NCBI RefSeq assembly: GCF_024519315.1 | Contig: NZ_JANIIC010000047.1 | Coordinates: 1-64,000 of the forward strand | DNA: 64,000 bases | Reading direction: 5' to 3' | DNA from: Streptomyces malaysiensis subsp. samsunensis | Lineage (GTDB): Bacteria; Actinomycetota; Actinomycetes; Streptomycetales; Streptomycetaceae | Shown here: piece by piece, positions 23,051 to 31,839 of the stretch | Layout of the letters: every line of letters starts with the position of its first letter | How positions within the stretch are numbered: the stretch's first letter is position 1 | Made by a program: the position numbers and the translations under genes | The notes under the pieces: generated by a model | What the model was told of the DNA's origin: nothing | The model's database searches: none | What the model saw: only the letters and a program-made list of their open reading frames with translations

Positions 23051-25873
23051 TCAGCCGACCGAGGAGTACGCCACCACCCCGCGCAGCAGCCCGTCGACCG
23101 CGCGGCGGGCGCTGCGCGCCACCGTGCCCTCCGGGGCCGCCGCGGCGATCTGGCCGAGCACATCGATCAGCTGCTTGTTCCAGCGCACGAAGTCACCGGC
23201 GGGCATGTCGATTTCCCGCAGCACCTCGTCGAGCCCGTGGCCGGACGCCCAGCGGTAGGCGGCCCAGGCGAAGCCGAGGTCCGGCTCGCGCTGGCCGACG
23301 CCCTCCGCCTGGTTGATCTTGTGCTCCTCCTCCAGGGCGTCCAGCCGCCCCCATATGCGGACCATCTCGCCGAGCGCGTCCTTGGCGCGGCCCGTGGGCA
23401 GCTTGGGCGGCAGCGCGTCATCGGCCGTCCGCGCCTCGTAGACGAGCGCCGAGGCGCAGCCCGCAAGCTCGGCGGGGCCCAGCCCCTCCCAGATGCCCTC
23501 GCGCAGGCATTCGCTGGCCAGCAGGTCCAGCTCGCCGTAGAGCCGGGCCAGCCGCCTGCCCTCGTCCGTGACCTGGTCGGCGCGCAGATAGCCGAGCTCG
23601 CTCAGCAGGGAGCAGATCCGGTCGAAGGTGCGCGCGATGGTGTTCGTACGGCCCTCGATGCGCCGCTCCAGCTGCCGGGTGTCACGCAGCAGCCGGTGGT
23701 AGCGCTCGCCCCAGCGGGCGTGGTCCTCGCGGTCGGAGCAGCCGTGGCAGGGGTGGGCACGGATGGCCGCGCGCAGCCGGGAGATCTCGGTGTCGTCGGC
23801 GGCGGGCGAGCGCTCCTTGCGGTGGCGCCGCGCATCGTGGTGGCCGGCCTTGGTGCGCAGCGCGGAGGCCAGATCGCGGCGGGACTGGGGGCTGCGCGGA
23901 TTGAACGACTTGGGGATCCGCATCCGGTCCAGCGGCTCGACCGGAATCGGGAAGTCGATCGACGCCAGCCGCTTGACCTGCCGCTCGGCGGTGAGCACCA
24001 GGGGCCGCGGCCCGTCGTGGTACTCCATGCCGCGGTGGCCGCCGACCCGCCCGGCGGGCAGCCCGGGGTCCAGCACCAGCGCGAGGCCGGCGAACTTGCC
24101 GGTGGGCACATGGATGACATCGCCGGGGCGCAGCTTCTCCAGGGCCACCGCGGCGGCCGCGCGCCGCTGGGCCACGCCCTGCCGGGCCAGCTCGGTCTCG
24201 CGGTCCTTGAGCTCGCGGCGCAGCCGTGCGTACTCGTCGAAGTCGCCGAGGTGGCAGGTCATGGAGGCGCGGTAGCCCTCGAGCCCCTCCTCGTTGCGCT
24301 GCACCTGACGGGAGATCCCGACGACCGCCTTGTCGGCCTGGAACTGCGCGAAGGAGGTCTCCAGCAGCTCGCGCGAGCGGTGCCGCCCGAACTGGGAGAC
24401 CAGGTTGACCGCCATGTTGTACGACGGCTTGAAGGAGGAGCGCAGCGGATACGTCCGGGTGCCGGCCAGCCCGGCGAGCGCCACGGGGTCCATGGTGCGC
24501 TGCCACAGCACCACCGCATGGCCCTCGACGTCGATACCGCGCCGCCCGGCCCGGCCGGTCAACTGGGTGTACTCACCGGGGGTGATGTCGACGTGCTGCT
24601 CGCCGTTCCACTTGACGAGCTTCTCCAACACCACCGAGCGGGCGGGCATGTTGATGCCGAGGGCCAGGGTCTCGGTGGCGAACACCGCCTTGACCAGGCC
24701 GCGGACGAAGAGCTCCTCGACGACTTCCTTGAAGGTGGGGAGCATTCCGGCGTGATGGGCCGCGATGCCCCGCTCCAGGCCCTCCAGCCATTCGAAGTAC
24801 CCCAGCACATGGAGGTCTTCGTCGGGGATCCCGGCGGTGCGCTCCTCGACGATGGCCCGCACCTGGGAGCGCGCCGCGTCGTCGTTGAGCCGCAGCCCCG
24901 CGTGGAGACACTGCTGGACGGCGGCCTCGCAGCCGGCCCGGCTGAAGATGAAGGTGATGGCCGGGAGCAGCCCCTCGGCGTCCAGCCGGTCGATCACCTC
25001 GGGCCGGCCGGGGGTCCAGATCCGGGTGCGCTGACGGCGCTCGCGCTCCCGGTCGGCCTCGCGCATATTACGGCCGCGGCGCTTGTCGCGGCCGAAGCTG
25101 GGGCGGCTGTTCTCCATCCGGGCGAGCCGGACCAGATCGGGGTTGACCTCACGGCGTCCGGCCTGGTCACCGTCGCGGCCGCTCTTCTCCTCGAACAGGT
25201 CGTACATCCGCCGCCCGGCCAGGACGTGCTGCCACAGCGGCACGGGGCGGTGCTCGGAGACGATGACCTCGGTGTCGCCACGGACGGTGTCCAGCCAGTC
25301 GCCGAACTCCTCGGCATTGGAGACGGTCGCGGAGAGTGACACCAGTGTCACCGACTCGGGGAGGTGGATGATGACCTCCTCCCAGACGGCGCCGCGGAAC
25401 CGGTCGGAGAGGTAGTGGACCTCGTCCATCACCACATAGCCGAGGCCCAGCAGCGACCGGGAGCCGGCATAGAGCATGTTCCGCAGCACCTCGGTGGTCA
25501 TCACGACCACCGGGGCCTCGGAATTGACGCTGTTGTCCCCGGTGAGCAGGCCGACCTGGTCGGCGCCGTAGCGCTTCACCAGGTCGGTGTACTTCTGGTT
25601 CGACAGCGCCTTGATGGGCGTGGTGTAGAAGCACTTGCGGCCCTGGGTCAGCGCCAGGTGGACGGCGAACTCGCCCACGATGGTCTTGCCCGAACCGGTG
25701 GGAGCGGCGACCAGCACGCCCTTGCCGCCCTCCAGTGCCTGGCACGCCTCGATCTGGAAGGGGTCCAGATCGAAGTCGTACAACTCGCGGAAGGGGGCCA
25801 ACGCGGTGGCCTGCTCGGCGGCCCGGACGCGGGACGCCGCATAGCGCTCGGCGGGAGATAGCTCGTCGGTCAT
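23051..25873 (-). CDS. helY: Ski2/Mtr4-like DEAD/DEAH RNA helicase HelY
   Basis: This 940-residue protein matches mycobacterial HelY. Helicase motifs in order are Walker A APTGSGKT (about 55), DEVH (motif II), SLSAT (motif III), and QLTGRAGRRG (motif VI), with the family phrases FYTTPIKALSNQKYTDL and GLLTGDNSVN. The C-terminal 400 residues are the Ski2-type extension, including CHGCSDREDHARWGERY. It should unwind structured RNA in the cytoplasm using ATP. I chose ATG 25873; a GTG-like start 24 bases upstream is possible, but neither has a strong ribosome site. It is the last gene of the tatA-tatC-helY series on the minus strand. Confidence 0.92.
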   Translation of the reverse strand: MTDELSPAERYAASRVRAAEQATALAPFRELYDFDLDPFQIEACQALEGGKGVLVAAPTGSGKTIVGEFAVHLALTQGRKCFYTTPIKALSNQKYTDLVKRYGADQVGLLTGDNSVNSEAPVVVMTTEVLRNMLYAGSRSLLGLGYVVMDEVHYLSDRFRGAVWEEVIIHLPESVTLVSLSATVSNAEEFGDWLDTVRGDTEVIVSEHRPVPLWQHVLAGRRMYDLFEEKSGRDGDQAGRREVNPDLVRLARMENSRPSFGRDKRRGRNMREADRERERRQRTRIWTPGRPEVIDRLDAEGLLPAITFIFSRAGCEAAVQQCLHAGLRLNDDAARSQVRAIVEERTAGIPDEDLHVLGYFEWLEGLERGIAAHHAGMLPTFKEVVEELFVRGLVKAVFATETLALGINMPARSVVLEKLVKWNGEQHVDITPGEYTQLTGRAGRRGIDVEGHAVVLWQRTMDPVALAGLAGTRTYPLRSSFKPSYNMAVNLVSQFGRHRSRELLETSFAQFQADKAVVGISRQVQRNEEGLEGYRASMTCHLGDFDEYARLRRELKDRETELARQGVAQRRAAAAVALEKLRPGDVIHVPTGKFAGLALVLDPGLPAGRVGGHRGMEYHDGPRPLVLTAERQVKRLASIDFPIPVEPLDRMRIPKSFNPRSPQSRRDLASALRTKAGHHDARRHRKERSPAADDTEISRLRAAIRAHPCHGCSDREDHARWGERYHRLLRDTRQLERRIEGRTNTIARTFDRICSLLSELGYLRADQVTDEGRRLARLYGELDLLASECLREGIWEGLGPAELAGCASALVYEARTADDALPPKLPTGRAKDALGEMVRIWGRLDALEEEHKINQAEGVGQREPDLGFAWAAYRWASGHGLDEVLREIDMPAGDFVRWNKQLIDVLGQIAAAAPEGTVARSARRAVDGLLRGVVAYSSVG

Positions 25874-26070
25874 CGTATCTACGAGCCTACCGGCCACCTC
25901 CGACAGCGCACGCGATCTTTATCGGGGCTTTGTTCGGCCCGCCGGACCGGCCGCCGGACCGGGCCGAACGGTGGGCGGGCACGGTCCGGCCGGGTACGGG
26001 CCGCGTACGGCCGCTCGCCGCGGGGCGCCGCCGCGTACCGCGGGCGCCGGTCGGCTACGGCCGCGGGCGG

Positions 26071-27033
26071 CTATGTGACGTCGTCGTAGCCGTTGCGCCG
26101 GGTGGTGCCGGAGTCGTCCCCGTCGGTGAGCTCCGGCGCGGCGCTGGGCGCGGCGACGGCCTCGGGCGTCAGATCCAGCTGGGACGCCTCGTCGTCGCTC
26201 AGGCCGAAGTCCGGGTCGGCGGCGCGGCGGCGCGCCTTGCGCCGGTCATTGATCAGGGCGACGCCGACGGCGCCGAAGTAGAGCACGACGACCGGTCCGG
26301 CCAGGGCGAACATGCCGATCGGGTCGGTGCTGGGGGTGGCGATGGCGCCGAAGACCGTGATGCCCATGATCATGGCGCGCCACCAGCCGAGCATCCGGCG
26401 TCCGCTGATGACGCCCGTGAAGTTCAGCAGGATCAGCAGCAGCGGAAGCTCGAAGGCGAGCCCGAAGACGACGACCATCCGGGCCAGCAGATCGAGGAAG
26501 TCGTCCAGCGGGAGGAGGTTGTTGGCCCCTTCGGGGGTGAAGCCGATGAGGACCTTGGCGCTGGTCGGCAGGATCATGTACGCGAAGTACGCGCCGCCGA
26601 CGAACAGCGGTACGCCGAGCCCGACGAAGAACAGGCCGTACTTCTTCTCGTTGCGGTGCAGCCCGGGCGCGAGGAAGGCCCACAGCTGGTACAGCCAGAC
26701 CGGGGTGGCCACCACCAAACCGGTCGTGAAGGAGACCTTCAGCATGATCGTGAACGGCGACAGCAGACCGTTCACGGTGAAGTAGGCGCAGTCGTGGCCC
26801 TTGCTCCCGCTACCCGAGAGATCGGAGAGCGATACCCCACCACAGCCGACGGCGTCCAGCACCGGCTGCATCAGGAACTTGGCGATGTCCATATAGAAGA
26901 ACATCGCGACGACCGTGACCACGCAGATCGCCAGGACCGATTTGAGCAACCGGTTGCGCAGCTCACGCAGGTGCTCGGCAAGGGGCATCCGCCCCTCGGG
27001 GTCCTTCTCCTTCTTGCGGGCAGACTTGAGCAA
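26071..27033 (-). CDS. tatC: Sec-independent protein translocase TatC
   Basis: This 320-residue polytopic protein has the TatC pattern: the cytoplasmic N-terminus MPLAEHLRELRNRLLKS (containing the conserved signal-binding Glu), six membrane segments, and conserved TTGLVVATPVWLYQLWAFLAPGLH. It recognises twin-arginine signal peptides and forms the translocase core with TatA. The protein is longer than Escherichia coli TatC because of a charged C-terminal tail of about 65 residues. The start is TTG 27033, with GAGGACG upstream; an internal ATG at about 26988 is an alternative. At least one Tat substrate is predicted in this window (the propeller/amidohydrolase at 4160). Confidence 0.93.
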   Translation of the reverse strand: MLKSARKKEKDPEGRMPLAEHLRELRNRLLKSVLAICVVTVVAMFFYMDIAKFLMQPVLDAVGCGGVSLSDLSGSGSKGHDCAYFTVNGLLSPFTIMLKVSFTTGLVVATPVWLYQLWAFLAPGLHRNEKKYGLFFVGLGVPLFVGGAYFAYMILPTSAKVLIGFTPEGANNLLPLDDFLDLLARMVVVFGLAFELPLLLILLNFTGVISGRRMLGWWRAMIMGITVFGAIATPSTDPIGMFALAGPVVVLYFGAVGVALINDRRKARRRAADPDFGLSDDEASQLDLTPEAVAAPSAAPELTDGDDSGTTRRNGYDDVT

Positions 27034-27095
27034 CCCACGTCCTCATCTCGTGCGTCCGGTGGCGGCCCTTCGTGCCGCCTTCAAGTGGCCCTGAT

Positions 27096-27386
27096 TCAGC
27101 GCTTGGTGGTGTCGCTCGGCTCCGACACCGGGCGCGAGCTGGTCACGTCTCCGGGCGCGGCCTGGATCGTGCGGTGCGTGGCGTCGTCCTGGCCGGGGGT
27201 GGGCGGGTCCGCGGGCGTCGCGCTCTGCTGACCCTCCGCCTTCATCGCCTTCGCCTCGCTCTTGAGGATCCGGGCCGACTTGCCCAGCGAGCGAGCCATG
27301 TCCGGCAGCTTCTTGGCACCGAACAGCAGCAGCACGACGACAAGGATGAGGAGAATCTCGGGAACGCCGATCTTTCCGAACAGCAT
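27096..27386 (-). CDS. tatA: Twin-arginine translocase subunit TatA
   Basis: This 96-residue protein has one N-terminal membrane segment (IGVPEILLILVVVLLLFG), the FGAKKLPDMARSLGKS hinge and amphipathic helix typical of TatA, and a disordered polar tail. Many copies polymerise to form the conduit for folded proteins recognised by TatC. The stop lies 62 bases before the tatC start, which suggests cotranscription. Confidence 0.93.
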   Translation of the reverse strand: MLFGKIGVPEILLILVVVLLLFGAKKLPDMARSLGKSARILKSEAKAMKAEGQQSATPADPPTPGQDDATHRTIQAAPGDVTSSRPVSEPSDTTKR

Positions 27387-27639
27387 AAGCGTCTACCTTC
27401 TCACCGAGGCGGCTGGGGGTGGGTCGGCCCGACCGGTCGGACAGGTGTCCGGCAGCCGTGCTGTCAGCGATCGTAGCGCGCAGGGGTAAACCGGAAGCAA
27501 TCCCCATGCGGACTTCGGGTTGCGGCCCTCCGCCTCGAAGCCAGGGCCACGAAATGTCAGCGTACCCCGCTTGGCCGTAGCACAGCAGGGCGCCCGTCAG
27601 CGGTCACTCCCGTCCCCCGGGCGCGGGGCGGCCCCTGGT

Positions 27640-27748
27640 CCCGACGCGGGGCGGCCCTTACTCCCGACGCGGAGCGACCCCTATTCGCGGCACAGAGCGA
27701 CCCCTCATTCCCGACGCAAAGCGACCCCTCACTCGCGACGCAAAGCGT
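27640..27748. repeat. Degenerate tandem repeat, unit about 24 bp
   Basis: Variants of CGACCCCTCATTCCCGACGC followed by AAAG recur about five times. The block starts in the spacer after tatA's upstream region and runs into the last codons and stop of the small membrane protein gene at 27729. Confidence 0.6.
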
Positions 27749-27932
27749 CGACGTGGTTGCCCAGCGGAGCCGACGCCCGCTCCAGGTCCTCCGCGGCCCG
27801 GGTGATCCGCCGCGAGCTGTCCGACACCTGCCGGGCCAGCCCGCGGACCTCCGCGTAGACCCGCGCCGCGAGCACGGCGAGAACGGCGATTCCGCAGAAG
27901 GCGAGGGCGAGGGCGAGCATCGGCCAGAGCAT
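27729..27932 (-). CDS. Small membrane protein with coiled tail
   Basis: This 67-residue protein has one N-terminal membrane segment (about residues 1-22) followed by a charged, helical segment (RVYAEVRGLARQVSDSSRRI). I do not recognise a family beyond small actinobacterial membrane proteins of the DUF948-like shape. The start is ATG 27932, 10 bases after the stop of the zinc-ribbon gene, so it is in the pafBC operon. Its 3' end lies in the tandem repeat, so the last residues may vary between strains. Confidence 0.6.
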   Translation of the reverse strand: MLWPMLALALAFCGIAVLAVLAARVYAEVRGLARQVSDSSRRITRAAEDLERASAPLGNHVDALRRE

Positions 27933-27942
27933 GCGGCAGAGC

Positions 27943-28185
27943 CTAGACGGTGGAGTGCAGCCGGAGCGTACGCACCCCGCCACCGGTGAGCAGCTCCACG
28001 ATCCGCTCCCCCGCCGGTTTGCGCACCACGCTGCCGCAGTCGGGGCAGGTGAAGGAGTAGAAGGTGGTGCGGTCGCTGGCGCCGATCGCCAGCCGCAGCG
28101 CGCCCGCGGCCAGCTCGAACCGGCCCCGGCACTCCGGACAGGCGGCCTTGAAGACCACCGATGCGGCACTCCCCCGTGCGGTCAC
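27943..28185 (-). CDS. Small zinc-ribbon protein
   Basis: This 80-residue protein contains two CxxC pairs, CPEC near residue 16 and CPDC near residue 48, spaced as in a zinc ribbon. I chose GTG 28185 because AAGGGA lies 9 bases upstream. Another GTG at 28206 overlaps the pafC stop codon and would add 7 residues. Either start links translation to pafC. The function is unknown; the fixed position beside pafBC suggests a role in the same pathway, but that is inference. Confidence 0.65.
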   Translation of the reverse strand: MTARGSAASVVFKAACPECRGRFELAAGALRLAIGASDRTTFYSFTCPDCGSVVRKPAGERIVELLTGGGVRTLRLHSTV

Positions 28186-28198
28186 TGTGTGCGTCCCT

Positions 28199-29170
28199 TC
28201 ACTCACCGTACGCCGCGAGCGCCTGCCGCGCCGCGTCCCGAGCACTGTCCGCGAGCCCCTGTGGCGAGACGATCCTGCCGTCTCTGCCCAGCCGCAGCGC
28301 GAGGCGCCGCAGCGAGCCGGGGTCGGGCGCGCGCAGCGTGATCCGGAGGCCGCCGTCGGGCAGCTCATCCGCGCTGTCGTGCGGGTAGTACTCGGCGACC
28401 CAGCGCCCGCCGGGGCCGACCTCGACGACCACCTCGGGGTCCTCGGCTCCGGTCTGCACCAGCGCGGTGGACAGCTCGGAGAGGTCGCGCAGCTCGATCG
28501 GCGGCGGATCGGACGCCTCGTCCAGCAGCTTGATCTCGACGACCCGGTCGAGCCGGAAGGTCCGCCGCGCCTCGGAGAGGCGGCACCACGCCTCCATGTA
28601 GGTGCGGCCCACGGTGAAGAGCCGGATCGGGTCGACCTCGCGCTCGGTGATCTCGTCGCGCGCGGGTGAGTAGTAGCGCAGCCACAGCCTGCGGCGCTCG
28701 GAGATGGCGCGGTCGACTTCGGCGAAGACACCGCCCTCCGACTCGAAGATCACCGAGAGCCGGGAGCTGGCGCCGGCCGCCTCACCCGCCGCGGCCTCCA
28801 GCTTGGCGGTGGCCCGCAGCAGCGCCTCCCGGTCGCCCTCGCGCAGCCCGGGGAGGGTGGCGACGGCGCGGGCGGCGACCAGCAGCGCGGTGGCCTCGTC
28901 GGCCGCCAGCCGCAGCGGTTCGGCTGTGCTGGTGCCGGAGGCGTTCGGGTTGTGCCACCAGATCCGCTCCCCGTCGGTGTCGATGTCCAGCAGATCGCCG
29001 CCGCGGAAGCTGGTGCCGCACAGCGGCAGCACATCGAGGTCGGCGATCAGCTCGTCCTCGGTGATGCCGAAGGCCCGGGCGACATCGGTGACGCGGGCGC
29101 CGGGGCGCTCGCGCAAATATGTCACCAGGGAGAGCATCCGCCGGGTCTGGTCAATGGCGTTTCCGGCCAT
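28199..29170 (-). CDS. pafC: WYL-domain regulator PafC
   Basis: This 323-residue protein has an N-terminal winged helix (SLVTYLRERPGARVTDVARA followed by FGITEDELIADLDVL) and a WYL domain in the middle (about 140-230, with RRRLWLRYYSPARDE). PafB and PafC form a heterodimer that activates the RecA-independent DNA damage response in mycobacteria. In actinobacteria the pair is encoded near the Pup ligase gene, as here. PafC starts 20 bases after the pafB stop. Confidence 0.9.
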   Translation of the reverse strand: MAGNAIDQTRRMLSLVTYLRERPGARVTDVARAFGITEDELIADLDVLPLCGTSFRGGDLLDIDTDGERIWWHNPNASGTSTAEPLRLAADEATALLVAARAVATLPGLREGDREALLRATAKLEAAAGEAAGASSRLSVIFESEGGVFAEVDRAISERRRLWLRYYSPARDEITEREVDPIRLFTVGRTYMEAWCRLSEARRTFRLDRVVEIKLLDEASDPPPIELRDLSELSTALVQTGAEDPEVVVEVGPGGRWVAEYYPHDSADELPDGGLRITLRAPDPGSLRRLALRLGRDGRIVSPQGLADSARDAARQALAAYGE

Positions 29171-29190
29171 GATGAAGTCGGTCCGTCCCC

Positions 29191-30156
29191 TCAGCCCTTG
29201 GCGACCGCGCGCAGCCGGTCCACGACATCCGCCCGCAGCTCGTCGGGCGCCAGTACGACCACATCCGGGCCGAACTCCACGAGCCAGGCGTCCAGCCCGT
29301 GCCCGTAGGGAATCTCCAGCTCGTCCCAGCCCTCACCGGCCGCCCGGGCGGACAGCGCCTTCGCCCGCAGCGGATAGCCGTGGCCCGAGCGCAGCCTGAT
29401 CCGGGCGGTGCCGGTGGCGGTCTCGCCCGCCCAGGTCTCCACGGTCCCCCGGACGGTGACGTGGTCGGGCACCTCGGCGGTGAACGCGTCGGACCGCAGC
29501 CGGACCCGGCCGGTGATCCGGGAGAGCCGGAAGACCCGCTCGGCGGCGCGCTCCCGGTCCCATCCGGCGAGATACCAGTGGCCGCGCCAGGACTCCAGGG
29601 TCCAGGGCTCGACCTGCCGCTGCTCGGGGCGTGCGGCGTTCGCCTTGCGGTAGTCGAAGAGGACGGGGCGGCGGTCGCGGCAGGCGAGCATCAGCGGTTC
29701 GAAGGCGCTCTCATGGACCGGGATACGCGGCTCCAGAGCGCTGTGCCCGGGCGTGTCGTACGGATCGTCGGCGAGCGGCATCCCGGCGGCGCGCAGCTTC
29801 TGGAGCGCGCCGCTCGCGGCGCCCGCGAGCCGGGCCTGCTGCCAGACCTTGGCGGCAAGGCCGAGAGCGGCGGCCTCCTCGGCGTCGAGGGTGATCGGCG
29901 GGAGGCGGTTGCTGTCCCGGCGGGCGAGATAGCCGATCTCGCCGTCGATGCCCTCCACCGTTTCGATGATCAGGCCGAGTTCACGCAGGTCGTCCTTGTC
30001 GCGTTCGAACATACGGTTGAACGCTTCGTCATTGGCCGTATCGGTCTGGAGATACGCCTCTATGGAGCCCCGCAACTCCCGTTTGGTCAGCGGACGCCGC
30101 GTTCCCAGCAGGCACAGGGCCAGGTTCATCAGCCGCTCGGCCTTGGCAATCGCCAT
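29191..30156 (-). CDS. pafB: WYL-domain regulator PafB
   Basis: This 321-residue protein begins AIAKAERLMNLALCLLGTRR and then the helix-turn-helix segment PLTKRELRGSIEAY, both typical of PafB, followed by a WYL domain (about 145-215, with RRPVLFDYRKANAARPEQR). It should pair with PafC to control DNA-damage genes. It is the first gene of the operon pafB-pafC-zinc ribbon-small membrane protein. A terminator between it and the FKBP gene upstream suggests that it has its own promoter. Confidence 0.9.
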   Translation of the reverse strand: MAIAKAERLMNLALCLLGTRRPLTKRELRGSIEAYLQTDTANDEAFNRMFERDKDDLRELGLIIETVEGIDGEIGYLARRDSNRLPPITLDAEEAAALGLAAKVWQQARLAGAASGALQKLRAAGMPLADDPYDTPGHSALEPRIPVHESAFEPLMLACRDRRPVLFDYRKANAARPEQRQVEPWTLESWRGHWYLAGWDRERAAERVFRLSRITGRVRLRSDAFTAEVPDHVTVRGTVETWAGETATGTARIRLRSGHGYPLRAKALSARAAGEGWDELEIPYGHGLDAWLVEFGPDVVVLAPDELRADVVDRLRAVAKG

Positions 30157-30245
30157 CGACGCCCTTTCTTCGTGACCTTACGCACGTGACCGTACCGCTA
30201 CCGGGACGCGCGGCAAAAGCCGAGGGCCGCCGCCTGTCGGCAAAA

Positions 30246-30281
30246 GCCGAGGGCCCCTGCCCACCGGCAGGAGCCCTCGGC
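30246..30281 (-). terminator. Terminator after the FKBP gene
   Basis: GCCGAGGGC (30246-30254) pairs with GCCCTCGGC (30273-30281), with an inner CCTGCC/GGCAGG stem. It lies about 36 bases past the FKBP stop codon on the minus strand. Confidence 0.8.
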
Positions 30282-30316
30282 CCGACGCGCGCGGTCCCGG
30301 ACGGAGACCAGCTGTC

Positions 30317-30691
30317 TCAGACGGAGATCAGGTCGCAGACGAAGATCAGCGTTTCGCCCGGCTTGATCCGGCCGCCACCGGCGCCCCGGTCGCCGTAGCC
30401 GAGGTGCGGCGGGATGATGAGCTGCCGGCGGCCGCCGACCTTCATCCCCTGGAGGCCCTGGTCCCAGCCGGAGATGACCTGGCCCACCCCGAGCTGGATC
30501 CGCAGCGGGGTGCCGCGGTTGTAGCTCGCGTCGAACTCCTCACCTGTGCTGAAGGAGACGCCCACATAGTGCACGGCGATGTTGTCGCCGGCCTTGGCCT
30601 CGGGCCCGTCGCCCTCCCAGATGTCCTTGATCTCCAGCGCGGCCGGCGGCTCGCCGCCCGGGAAGTCGACCTCGGGCTTCTCGATGCTCAC
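30317..30691 (-). CDS. FKBP-type peptidyl-prolyl isomerase (cytoplasmic)
   Basis: This 124-residue single-domain FKBP has the expected active-site pieces: VHYVGVSFSTGEEFDASY, VISGWDQGLQGMKVGGRRQ and IPPHLGYGDRGAGG, ending in LIFVCDLISV. It speeds cis-trans isomerisation of proline peptide bonds. There is no signal peptide. The start is GTG 30691, 8 bases after AAGGAGC. It sits between pafB and the lipoprotein FKBP gene, in the segment downstream of pafA. Confidence 0.92.
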   Translation of the reverse strand: MSIEKPEVDFPGGEPPAALEIKDIWEGDGPEAKAGDNIAVHYVGVSFSTGEEFDASYNRGTPLRIQLGVGQVISGWDQGLQGMKVGGRRQLIIPPHLGYGDRGAGGGRIKPGETLIFVCDLISV

Positions 30692-30730
30692 GAAATTGCT
30701 CCTTGTGACGTTGTGGGCAACCCGCACAGG

Positions 30731-31726
30731 TTACAGAACCGCCAGGATGTCCACGGAGAACACCAGCGTGGAGTTGGCCGGGATCCCCTTCTGGGCGGCC
30801 TTGCCGTAGCCCAGGTCCGGGGGCACGACGATCAGCACCCGGCTGCCCACCTTCTTGCCGGTCAGCCCCTGCGACCAGCCCTTGACCACCTGCTGGAGCG
30901 AGAACTGGGCGAGCTCGCCGCGCTTGTAGGTGGAGTCGAACTCCTTGCCGCCGTCCCACAGCACACCCTTGTACTGGACGAGCAGGGCGTCGGTCTTCTT
31001 GACCTCCTTGCCGTCACCCTCGATGACGTACTCGGAGACCAGCTTCTTGGGCGCGGACTTCTTGGGGACGGTGATGGAGGGCGCCTTGCCGTCGGTGTTG
31101 GTGGACACCTTGGGCAGGTCTGCGTCGGACTGCTCCACCTTGCGGCCCTTGGCCGAGCTCTTGGCGTCGAAGGCGCCCACCAGGTCGATCACGAAGACCA
31201 GCGTGTCGGTGCCCTTGATACCGGCCTGCGGCTGGCCCTGCTTGCCGTACGCGTACGCGGGCGGGACGGCCAGCTCCAGCCGGCTGCCGAGGTTGCGGCC
31301 CAGCAGTCCCTGGTCCCAGCCCGGGAGGACCTGGCCCTTGCCGATCGGGAAGGCCGCGGTCTTCTTCTTGTCGAAGGTGTTGTCGATGACCTTCCCGGTG
31401 TCCCAGATCTGCGCCAGGTAGTTGATCTGGATCCAGTCGCCCTTGGCCGTCTTCCTGCCATCGCCCTGGCTGATCGTCTTGACCGCGAGATCCTGTGACG
31501 GCTTCCCCGTGCCCTTGGCGATCTTCGGCTTCTCGCCGAACTTCTTACCCGCGGTAATGGCCGGCACCGGTCCGGAGACGATCTTGCCGGTGGGGGCCGG
31601 TGAGGGACTCTGGTTCGTCGGCTCCTGGGACGGCTTGGTCTTGTCGGACCCTGATTCTTCGTCACCGCAGCCCGCGAGGGTCAGCAGGCCCGCGGGCACG
31701 GCAAGGAGTACGGAGCGTCGACGCAC
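30731..31726 (-). CDS. Lipoprotein with two FKBP domains
   Basis: This 331-residue protein begins with a lipoprotein signal (MRRRSVLLAVPAGLLTLAGC, lipobox LAGC), a disordered Ser/Pro/Lys linker, and then two FKBP domains. The first (about 85-190) has LPGWDQGLLGRNLGSRLE and the second (about 220-331) has VKGWSQGLTGKKVGSRVL. It should be anchored on the outer face of the membrane and assist folding of exported proteins. The second domain ends in FSVDILAVL. It precedes the cytoplasmic FKBP gene by 39 bases. Confidence 0.9.
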   Translation of the reverse strand: MRRRSVLLAVPAGLLTLAGCGDEESGSDKTKPSQEPTNQSPSPAPTGKIVSGPVPAITAGKKFGEKPKIAKGTGKPSQDLAVKTISQGDGRKTAKGDWIQINYLAQIWDTGKVIDNTFDKKKTAAFPIGKGQVLPGWDQGLLGRNLGSRLELAVPPAYAYGKQGQPQAGIKGTDTLVFVIDLVGAFDAKSSAKGRKVEQSDADLPKVSTNTDGKAPSITVPKKSAPKKLVSEYVIEGDGKEVKKTDALLVQYKGVLWDGGKEFDSTYKRGELAQFSLQQVVKGWSQGLTGKKVGSRVLIVVPPDLGYGKAAQKGIPANSTLVFSVDILAVL

Positions 31727-31782
31727 GGAGTCCTCGTTAGGTAGATCTTGCGATGGCCAATGCGGGCCACTCTACGACGTGA

Positions 31783-31817
31783 CTCGGGCCCCGTCCGGAG
31801 AACGCACGGGGCCCGAG
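31783..31817 (-). terminator. Terminator after pafA
   Basis: A perfect 12-bp stem (CTCGGGCCCCGT with ACGGGGCCCGAG) closes an 11-base loop, 22 bases past the pafA stop on the minus strand. Confidence 0.8.
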
Positions 31818-31839
31818 GGGAAGGTAAGCCGTACGCCGG

